Assembly: GCF_003990355.1 (NCBI RefSeq)
Contig: NZ_CP034670.1
Location: 1,426,001 to 1,490,000, forward strand
Direction: 5' to 3'
DNA length: 64,000 nucleotides
DNA from: Eikenella corrodens
Lineage (GTDB): Bacteria > Pseudomonadota > Gammaproteobacteria > Burkholderiales > Neisseriaceae
Position 1 is the stretch's first letter. The number at the start of each line of letters is the position of its first letter. Positions 57,685 through 64,000 of the stretch are shown here, piece after piece. The notes beneath the pieces are model-generated. The model was not told where the DNA came from, did no database searches, and saw nothing but the letters and a program-made list of their open reading frames with translations. Made by a program: the position numbers and the translations under genes.

Positions 57685-57738
57685 TCCCAGCATGGCGGAG
57701 TATACTGCGCCGCATTTTATTAATAGGGCAAACCCGCC

Positions 57739-58572
57739 ATGAAAATTATCCATACCATTCAAGAACTGCGCGACTGGCGCCGCGAAGCCGGCAGCGTGGC
57801 ATTCGTGCCCACCATGGGCAACCTGCACGAAGGGCATCTGGCCTTGGTACGCGAAGCGGCCAAACGGGCAGACAAGGTGGTGGTGAGCATTTTTGTCAAC
57901 CCCCTGCAATTCGGCCAGGGCGAGGATTTCGACCGCTACCCGCGCACGCTGGAGCAGGATGCCGCCAAACTGGCCGGCGAAGGCGTGGCCGTACTCTTCG
58001 CGCCGAACGAGCAAGAGCTGTATCCGAACGTGGCCCAGCAATACAACGTCGAGCCGCCCCATCTGCAAAACGAACTGTGCGGCGCGTTCCGCCCGGGGCA
58101 TTTCCGCGGCGTGGCCACCGTGGTGGCCAAACTGTTCAACATTGTTGAACCAGACTACGCCTGCTTCGGCAAAAAAGACTACCAACAGCTGGTTATCCTG
58201 CAAGGCATGGCTGCCGATTTGAATTTCCGGGTGGAAATCGTGCCGGTAGACATCGGCCGCGCCGCCGACGGCCTGGCGCTCTCCAGCCGCAACCAATACC
58301 TGAGCGAAGCCGAGCGCAAACAAGCCCCGCAGCTCTACCGCGAATTGCAGGCCATTGCCCACGCGGTGGAAAATGGCAACCGCGACTACGCCGCGCTGGA
58401 ACAACAGGCGGCAGCAAACCTGAAACAGGCCGGCTGGCAGGTGGACTATGTGGAAATCCGCCACGCAGGCAACCTTCAGGTAGCCCATGTTGGCGACAGC
58501 GAACTGGTGGTGTTGGCCGCCGCTCGTTTGGGCAATACGCGCCTCATCGACAATATCGAAATCCGCCTCTAA
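57739..58572 (+). CDS. panC: Pantothenate synthetase
   Basis: A 277-residue enzyme that joins pantoate and beta-alanine with ATP in coenzyme A synthesis. Signature motifs are FVPTMGNLHEGHLALV (HIGH-like), FVNPLQFGQGEDFDRYPRT, FGKKDYQQLVILQGM and ADGLALSSRNQYLS. The length is standard. panB and panD are not adjacent. An in-frame uptake-like sequence is read as LQVAHVGD. Confidence 0.97.
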   Translation: MKIIHTIQELRDWRREAGSVAFVPTMGNLHEGHLALVREAAKRADKVVVSIFVNPLQFGQGEDFDRYPRTLEQDAAKLAGEGVAVLFAPNEQELYPNVAQQYNVEPPHLQNELCGAFRPGHFRGVATVVAKLFNIVEPDYACFGKKDYQQLVILQGMAADLNFRVEIVPVDIGRAADGLALSSRNQYLSEAERKQAPQLYRELQAIAHAVENGNRDYAALEQQAAANLKQAGWQVDYVEIRHAGNLQVAHVGDSELVVLAAARLGNTRLIDNIEIRL

Positions 58573-58584
58573 TCTTTCATCCCG

Positions 58585-58614
58585 CCGCCCGCAATATGCG
58601 GGCGGAGATTTTTG
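58585..58614 (+). terminator. Rho-independent terminator after panC
   Basis: The stem CCGCCCGCA/TGCGGGCGG with a three-base loop is followed by AGATTTTTGT. It starts 13 bases after the panC stop and does not use uptake sequences. Confidence 0.85.
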
Positions 58615-58720
58615 TATAGCGAATTAAAACCAGACTAGGGCAAGGCGGTAAACTGCAGACAGTATGAGCAATACGGCAAGGCGAGCCAAGGCGGCAGCAT
58701 TCCGATTTTAATCCACTGTA
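58615..58720 (+). repeat. Correia-like element 10, diverged (106 bp)
   Basis: The left end is TATAGCGAATTAAA and the right end TTTTAATCCACTGTA. The core keeps CAAGGCGG, GCAGACAGTA and TACGGCAAGGCGAG but has many changes (for example AAACTGCAG for GAGCCGCAG). It is an old copy. Forward orientation. The 200 bases that follow, up to ftsK, contain no recognisable gene. Confidence 0.65.
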
Positions 58721-58920
58721 ACCCCTTAGATTTAAACACCAATCAAAGCACCAACATCACAGAACGTGTAAACATATCATACAGATAGGCAGGCCAGCGG
58801 GAAGCCCGTCACACAACAATGCGCCGAGGCCGAGGATTTTGCCCAGGCCTGCCAGGTTTGATTTCAGCGGGAAACACGTTAAAATACCAGCCTTTGCGCC
58901 AAATTCGGGAGCCGCTGTTT

Positions 58921-61900
58921 ATGTTTTTAGTTTTTCTGCTGATTTTGTTGTTGGCCGGCATCGCCGTGCTCTTGTGGTGGCGCGCACGCGAAGAGCGCGA
59001 ATGGCTGCTGGAGCTCACTTATCTCAACCGGCACCAAAACAACAAGCAACCCACTGATACCGAAGCGGAAAACACCCCGCAGCAGCAACCTGCCCGCCCT
59101 AATGTGCTGCCGCAGCGCGCGCAAACCCAAGTGAAGCTGCACTATCAAAAAGTGCAAGACGAATTACAGCGCAAAATCGAACTGCTTGCCGGCGGTGTGA
59201 AGAAGAAAGCGCGTCGCCGCAACGTGAGCGAAAACCAGGAAGAGCTACCGATTTTCAACCCCACGGAAGAAGAAACGATTGCAGAAGAAGCAAGCGCCCT
59301 GCTGCCGGAAACCGCTGCGGAGGCCACTGCCGAGCAGGCGGAACATATTGAAAACACGAACGCCGCCGAAACCGAAGCCAACACTGCCGCCGAGCCGGAA
59401 ATCCACGATTTATCCGCCCCCAATGCCGATTTGCCCGTTATCACCGAAGCCGAAGCCACCCGCCACAGGCTACCTGAAAACTTCGAAGACGAAGAAAACC
59501 GCCCCGAGCCGAGCATCATTTCCCTTTCCGAAGCCACCCGTATGCTGCACAAAAACGAAGCAGCCGAAGCCAAGCCGCTGGAAACCGTGGTGTTGAACTG
59601 GCCGATTAAAGCTCCCTCCCCCGCCCCCGAGCCGCGCGAAGAAATCACCCCGGCCGACCCCGCCGTGCAGTATGTGCGCGAAAAAATCCAAGCCCACCTG
59701 CCGCCCGCAGCCGAACCTGCGCCTGAAGAACCTGCCGAAGAGCGGCACACCATCAGCCCCGACGACATCCGCAACAACCTCCTACGCCAGCGCCTGCGTG
59801 CACGCCGGCAGCCCCAGCCCGCACCACAACCGGCCATTACCCCGCAGCAGCCCGATTTGCCGGTTATCAATGAAGACGAAATCTTGGCTAATCTGGCAAA
59901 AACCGATGCCCCGGCCAACCGCCAGCGCAGCCGCTTCAAGCGCCAAACCGTGCGCGAGAGCGTGATTCCCGCCGCCGCGCGGGTGAACCACAGCCAGGGC
60001 GCGCAAGTGCCGATGGCTGTGCCACCCCAGCAGGCCAAGCCGCTGCCGATTTCCACCCGCTTCACCCCATTCAATCACGGCACTGCGCCCGAAAACCCCG
60101 ACGCCCAACCAGTTGAGGAGGAGTCGGCGCTGCCCGCCGAACAACCGCCGATTTTTTTCCCGCAAAACACCGTTGAAGACAGCCCGCCTTGGCACTTGGC
60201 CGAAACCGTGAGCGACGATGCGGCTGAAGTGTATGCAGATACCACCGACCAAGCTAGTGCCCAATATCACTTCCGCCCCGACCTCTCGCTCACTGAGCAA
60301 GCGCCGGCTGCCGAACCGGCCATCGAGTTCGACAACGGCAACGAATGGCAGCAGGCCTTGGAGCAAGGCGCAGCCGAAGCCCAAGCGCAAACCGCGTGGG
60401 CAAGCCCCGCACCCACTGCCGCGCCCGGCATCCCTCCCCTGCCCGACCTGCCGCCGCAGCCCGCGCCGGTTTCAGCCGTTTCCGCCGTATCGTTTGCCGA
60501 TTTCGGCCACTACCATGTGCCGATGAACGAGCTGCTCCTGCCGCCGCAATACGATAATGACGCCACCCTCAGCGAAGAACAGCTGCTGGAAAACAGCATC
60601 AAAATCGAAGAAAAACTGGCCGAGTTCCGCGTGAAAGTAAACGTGGTGGATGCCTATGCCGGCCCGGTAATTACCCGCTATGAAATCGAGCCCGATGTCG
60701 GCGTGCGCGGCAACTCGGTGATTAATCTGGAAAAAGACCTAGCCCGCTCGCTCGGCGTGGCCGCCATCCGCGTGGTGGAAACCATTCCAGGCAAAACCTG
60801 CATGGGCTTGGAGCTGCCCAATCCCAAGCGGCAGATGATCCGCCTGAGCGAAGTGTTCAATTCGCCGGTGTTTGCCGAAAGCAAATCCAAGCTCACCCTC
60901 GCACTGGGCCAGGACATCACTGGCCAGCCGGTGGTAACCGACCTCGCCAAAGCCCCGCATCTCTTGGTGGCCGGCACCACCGGCTCGGGCAAATCCGTGG
61001 GCGTGAACGCCATGATTTTGTCGCTGCTGTTCAAAGCCACGCCCGACGAAGTGCGCATGATCATGATCGACCCGAAAATGCTCGAGCTCTCCGTGTATGA
61101 AGGTATCCCGCACCTGCTCGCGCCGGTGGTAACCGACATGAAACTGGCCGCCAACGCGCTCACCTGGTGCGTGAACGAAATGGAAAAACGCTACCGCCTG
61201 ATGAGCCATGTGGGCGTGCGCAACCTCGCCGGCTACAACCAAAAGATCAAAGATGCCGCCGCCCGCGGCGAACGGCTGGCCAACCCCTTCAGCCTCACCC
61301 CCGACAATCCCGAGCCGCTCGTCCGCCTGCCGCACATCGTGGTGATTGTGGACGAATTTGCCGACCTGATGATGACTTCCGGCAAAAAAATCGAAGAGCT
61401 GATTGCCCGCCTCGCCCAAAAAGCCCGCGCCGCCGGCATCCACCTCATCCTTGCCACCCAGCGCCCCAGCGTGGACGTGATTACCGGCCTGATTAAAGCC
61501 AACATCCCCACCCGCATCGCTTTTCAGGTAGCCTCCAAAGTGGACAGCCGCACCATCATCGACCAAATGGGCGCGGAAAACCTGCTCGGCCAAGGCGACA
61601 TGCTCTTCCTGCCGCCCGGCACCGGCTACCCGCAGCGCGTACACGGCGCCTTCGTGGCCGACAGCGAAGTGCAGCGCGTGGCCGAATACCTCAAAGGCTT
61701 CGGTGCACCCGATTATGTGGAAGACATCCTCACCTCCGGCGTGGGCAGCGACGATTTGTTCAGCAATGCCAACAGCGGCATCGGCGGCGGCAACAGCGGC
61801 CGAGACCCCCTGTTCGACGAAGCCGTCGCCATCGTTTTGCGCACGCAGAAAGCCACCATCTCCTCCATCCAGCGCCACCTGCGCATCGGCTACAACAAAG

Positions 61901-62010
61901 CCGCCACCCTAGTGGACCAAATGGAAGCCGAAGGCATCGTTTCCCCCGCCGACACCAACGGCAAACGCACCATCCTCGTCCGGCCGGATCATTTGGACGA
62001 CGGCGCATAG
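58921..62010 (+). CDS. ftsK: DNA translocase FtsK, single-TM form
   Basis: A 1029-residue protein from MFLVFLLILLLAGIAVLLWW; the frame is open upstream but this start fits the Neisseria homologue. Only one N-terminal TM helix is seen, in place of the four of E. coli FtsK. A Pro/Ala/Glu-rich linker of nearly 500 residues follows. The motor (about 520-960) has Walker A GTTGSGKSVGVNAM at residues 685-698 and Walker B VVIVDEFADLMM near 806. The C-terminal gamma winged helix (about 960-1025, HLRIGYNKAATLVDQMEAEGIVSP) recognises KOPS and activates XerD. It pumps DNA at the septum during division. In-gene uptake sequences encode RLPENFEDE and IAFQVASKV. Confidence 0.95.
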   Translation: MFLVFLLILLLAGIAVLLWWRAREEREWLLELTYLNRHQNNKQPTDTEAENTPQQQPARPNVLPQRAQTQVKLHYQKVQDELQRKIELLAGGVKKKARRRNVSENQEELPIFNPTEEETIAEEASALLPETAAEATAEQAEHIENTNAAETEANTAAEPEIHDLSAPNADLPVITEAEATRHRLPENFEDEENRPEPSIISLSEATRMLHKNEAAEAKPLETVVLNWPIKAPSPAPEPREEITPADPAVQYVREKIQAHLPPAAEPAPEEPAEERHTISPDDIRNNLLRQRLRARRQPQPAPQPAITPQQPDLPVINEDEILANLAKTDAPANRQRSRFKRQTVRESVIPAAARVNHSQGAQVPMAVPPQQAKPLPISTRFTPFNHGTAPENPDAQPVEEESALPAEQPPIFFPQNTVEDSPPWHLAETVSDDAAEVYADTTDQASAQYHFRPDLSLTEQAPAAEPAIEFDNGNEWQQALEQGAAEAQAQTAWASPAPTAAPGIPPLPDLPPQPAPVSAVSAVSFADFGHYHVPMNELLLPPQYDNDATLSEEQLLENSIKIEEKLAEFRVKVNVVDAYAGPVITRYEIEPDVGVRGNSVINLEKDLARSLGVAAIRVVETIPGKTCMGLELPNPKRQMIRLSEVFNSPVFAESKSKLTLALGQDITGQPVVTDLAKAPHLLVAGTTGSGKSVGVNAMILSLLFKATPDEVRMIMIDPKMLELSVYEGIPHLLAPVVTDMKLAANALTWCVNEMEKRYRLMSHVGVRNLAGYNQKIKDAAARGERLANPFSLTPDNPEPLVRLPHIVVIVDEFADLMMTSGKKIEELIARLAQKARAAGIHLILATQRPSVDVITGLIKANIPTRIAFQVASKVDSRTIIDQMGAENLLGQGDMLFLPPGTGYPQRVHGAFVADSEVQRVAEYLKGFGAPDYVEDILTSGVGSDDLFSNANSGIGGGNSGRDPLFDEAVAIVLRTQKATISSIQRHLRIGYNKAATLVDQMEAEGIVSPADTNGKRTILVRPDHLDDGA

Positions 62011-62024
62011 GCCGGATAAACCGA

Positions 62025-62084
62025 AAAAGGCTACCTGAAAACGTTTTGCGCCCTGCAAAGCCAAAGTTTTCAGGTAGCCTTTTT
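62025..62084. terminator. DUS-pair terminator after ftsK
   Basis: AAAAAGGCTACCTGAAAAC and GTTTTCAGGTAGCCTTTTT flank a 20-base loop, with a good T-run. It follows the ftsK stop by 14 bases. Confidence 0.75.
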
Positions 62085-62184
62085 CTTGCCCCATACCACT
62101 CTGGCAGAAATCGGCTAGACAAACGCGCCTTTCGTCCTTAATATCGCGCACTTTCCATCTTTTACCGTTTTTCACACACACATC

Positions 62185-63510
62185 ATGAGTACCGAACACC
62201 ATCTGCGCAACAACCCCTATAAAGTCGCCGTCGCCTCCATGGTGGGCACGGCTATCGAATTTTACGATTACTACATCTACGCTGCTGCCGCCGTGCTGGT
62301 ATTCAACAGCCAGTTTTTCGACAAAAGCGACCCCAAAGTAGCCACCATCCTTTCACTCTCCACGCTGGCACTGGCCTTTTTCGCCCGCCCTATCGGCTCG
62401 GCGCTGTTCGGCCATTTCGGCGACAAAATCGGCCGCAAGAAAACACTGGTGGCCTCATTGATGACCATGGGGCTTTCCACCGTGTGCATCGGCCTCTTGC
62501 CCACCTATAAAGACATCGGCATCGCCGCGCCGCTGCTTTTGTGCCTGTGCCGCGTCGGCCAGGGTATCGGGCTGGGCGGGGAATGGGGCGGCGCGGCCTT
62601 GGTGGCCACCGAAAACGCGCCCGACGGCAAACGCGCCTGGTTCGGCACTTTCCCGCAGCTAGGCGCCCCCATCGGCCTGTTTATGGCCAACGGCGTATTC
62701 TTCCTCATCAGCTCCGCTATCGGCCATGAAGCCATGGTGGATTGGGGCTGGCGCATCCCCTTCGTCGCATCGATGATCCTGGTGTTTGTCGGCCTGTGGA
62801 TGCGGCTGACCATGCACGAAAGCCATGTGTACCGCGAAGCCGAATCGGAAGGCAAAGTGAAGGCCGCGCCGGTGAAGGAAGTATTCGCCAATCATTGGAA
62901 ACCGGTGTTGCAAGGCACATTTATCATGGTGGCCACCTATGTGCTGTTCTATATCATGACCGCCTTCGCCCAGGTGTATTCCAAATCACCAGCCAAGCTT
63001 TCCGAATTCGGCCACCCCACCGGTCTGGGCATCCCCGCCAACACCTTCACCGGCTTTTTGATGATCAGCGCCGTGGTGTTCGGCATCTTCATCAGCCTCT
63101 CCGGCGTCTATGCCGATAAAATCGGCCGCCGCCGCTTTTTAATCTGGGTAAGCGCCGCCATGCTCGTATTCGGCCTGGCCATGCCCTGGTTTCTCACCAA
63201 CGGCACGCCGATGAGCGTGTTTGCCTTCCTGATTATCGGCATGATTCTGATGGGCCTCACCTTCGGCCCGATGGCTGCGCTGCTGCCCGAATTGTTCCCC
63301 ACCGAAGTGCGCTATTCCGGCGCATCGCTGGCCTACAACTTCTCCGCCATCATCGGTGCATCGCTGGCCACATTGGTGGCCATCGAGTTCAACGAACACT
63401 ACGGCATCCTCGGCGTTGGCATCTACCTGGCGGCAAACTGCGCCCTCACCCTTGCAGCACTCATCAGCACGCACGAAACCAAAGATGTGGATTTGACCAA
63501 TACCAAATAA
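62185..63510 (+). CDS. MHS-family MFS transporter (ShiA/YhjE-like)
   Basis: A 441-residue protein with 12 TM helices. The metabolite:H+ symporter subgroup features are seen: ASMVGTAIEFYDYYIYAAAA at the N-terminus and LFGHFGDKIGRKKTLVASLMTMG with the MFS motif A (GDKIGRKK) after TM2, then GQGIGLGGEWGGAALVATENAP and ELFPTEVRYSGASLAYN. This subgroup moves organic acids or osmolytes (shikimate, proline/betaine, alpha-ketoglutarate) with protons; the substrate cannot be predicted. It is monocistronic and flanked by DUS terminators. Confidence 0.9.
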   Translation: MSTEHHLRNNPYKVAVASMVGTAIEFYDYYIYAAAAVLVFNSQFFDKSDPKVATILSLSTLALAFFARPIGSALFGHFGDKIGRKKTLVASLMTMGLSTVCIGLLPTYKDIGIAAPLLLCLCRVGQGIGLGGEWGGAALVATENAPDGKRAWFGTFPQLGAPIGLFMANGVFFLISSAIGHEAMVDWGWRIPFVASMILVFVGLWMRLTMHESHVYREAESEGKVKAAPVKEVFANHWKPVLQGTFIMVATYVLFYIMTAFAQVYSKSPAKLSEFGHPTGLGIPANTFTGFLMISAVVFGIFISLSGVYADKIGRRRFLIWVSAAMLVFGLAMPWFLTNGTPMSVFAFLIIGMILMGLTFGPMAALLPELFPTEVRYSGASLAYNFSAIIGASLATLVAIEFNEHYGILGVGIYLAANCALTLAALISTHETKDVDLTNTK

Positions 63511-63524
63511 TTGCCGTGCCGGAA

Positions 63525-63561
63525 AAAGAGGCTACCTGAAATTTTCAGGTAGCCTCTTTGT
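63525..63561. terminator. DUS-pair terminator between the transporter and TonB receptor genes
   Basis: AAAGAGGCTACCTGAAA and TTTCAGGTAGCCTCTTTG abut with a small loop. It lies between convergent genes, so it can act on both strands. Confidence 0.75.
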
Positions 63562-63580
63562 TTGCCCTGCCGCGTATCCG

Positions 63581-64000
63581 TTAAAACGAATAGCGGGCGT
63601 TGAAGAAGAAGCTGCGGCGGCGTTCGTTGTAGGTGCGGGCGGTGCCGGCGGTGCGCAGGATGGTTTTGTCGAACAGGTTGTTCACCCCGGCGCGCAGGCT
63701 GACGGTGTCTTTCCAGTTGTAGCCGACGTTGAGCCCGAACACGCCGTAGCTGCCCAATTCGTGTTCCTTCAGCTTGCTGCCGCCGTCTTCGTAGTACACG
63801 TCGATGAAGCGGGTGGGCCGGGAGCCGGTTTTTTGGCGGCCGTAGCGGGTGTAGGTGGCGTTTAAGTCCCATTCGGGAGTGATTTGCCAATTGAGAGCGC
63901 TGTTGATGGTGTATTTGGGCACAATCGATACGGGATTGCCATAGAACTTCTCTTCATTGCGGTGGAAATAGGTGAAGTTGGTGCTGAAGTTCAGTTTGTC
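63581..64000 (-). CDS. TonB-dependent receptor, C-terminal part (5' end cut by window edge)
   Basis: The frame is open from the window edge to the stop at 63581, giving 139 residues of the C-terminal end. Alternating beta strands such as LNFSTNFTYFHRNEEKF, WDLNATYTRYGRQ and GVFGLNVGYNWKDTVSLRAGVNNLFDK, with the final FFFNARYSF ending in the aromatic F typical of outer-membrane barrels, identify a TonB-dependent receptor barrel. FDK is the common C-terminal turn in siderophore or heme receptors. The plug domain and TonB box are outside the window, so the ligand is unknown. Confidence 0.85.
   Translation of the reverse strand, partial: DKLNFSTNFTYFHRNEEKFYGNPVSIVPKYTINSALNWQITPEWDLNATYTRYGRQKTGSRPTRFIDVYYEDGGSKLKEHELGSYGVFGLNVGYNWKDTVSLRAGVNNLFDKTILRTAGTARTYNERRRSFFFNARYSF

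Noticed and set aside
8233..63561. Repeated 12-mers as a CRISPR array
   Set aside because: The repeats are uptake sequences in both orientations, irregularly spaced, and located in genes and at gene ends. No cas genes or regular spacers exist.

Overview
The window reads as chromosomal DNA of an Eikenella-type member of the Neisseriaceae. The best evidence is the 12-mer AGGCTACCTGAA, present in dozens of copies, which is the DNA uptake sequence dialect known from Eikenella (eikDUS). In support, the encoded proteins resemble those of Neisseria (ArgS, ParE, Fpr, a single-TM FtsK, BamD next to RluD), the DNA is GC-rich, and short Correia-like repeats of Neisseria type are scattered through it. 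Nearly all genes are housekeeping. There is no prophage, plasmid, CRISPR array or secretion island.

Layout. 0-11 kb: a SpoIIM/RDD membrane pair cut by the left edge, mscL, radC, hfq, mtnN, crcB, argS, rpiA, an unrecognised ORF, ispF, ribA, a GAF-like protein and a DUF815 ATPase. 11-20 kb: a ferredoxin reductase coupled to a membrane J-domain protein, IS5-type copy 1, an envelope protein, bamD and rluD in head-to-head overlap, thiL-pgpA, a frameshifted DUF4279 gene, a zapG-like gene and a DUF533 gene. 20-31 kb: clpB with a sigma-32-like promoter, a thioesterase-xerC pair, small ORFs, a PHP phosphoesterase, serS and the cbb3 oxidase operon ccoNOQP. 31-41 kb: an M61 peptidase, ihfA with a MerR-like partner, tRNA-Pro(GGG), IS5-type copy 2 (inverted), a second fpr, a nuclease lipoprotein, clpS-clpA, a cold-shock gene and a DegP-like lipoprotein. 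41-50 kb: an ABC-F ATPase with a small envelope protein, prfA, a YgeA-type racemase, hldA, parE, sspA. 50-64 kb: sspB, ylqF, rapZ-hprK-ptsN, ubiA, ubiC, sixA, a YkvA-like protein, panC, ftsK, an MHS-family transporter and the end of a TonB-dependent receptor.

Functional groupings: protein quality control (clpB, clpS-clpA, sspA/sspB, degP, a J-protein); microaerobic respiration (ccoNOQP, ubiA/ubiC, two fpr genes); a regulatory nitrogen-type PTS module (hprK, ptsN, rapZ, with sixA nearby); envelope and division (bamD, zapG-like, ftsK, hldA).

The non-coding DNA is unusually structured. About 25 gene ends carry inverted pairs of the uptake sequence able to act as terminators. Ten Correia-like elements of about 104 bp sit mostly just beyond stop codons. 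Two near-identical IS copies in opposite orientation bound about 20 kb. I found no clearly new multi-gene system. The most notable items are the Correia-like family, the in-gene uptake sequences that dictate short peptides, the start-codon overlap of bamD and rluD, the unusual frame arrangement of the transposase, and the PTS-Ntr/SixA neighbourhood.
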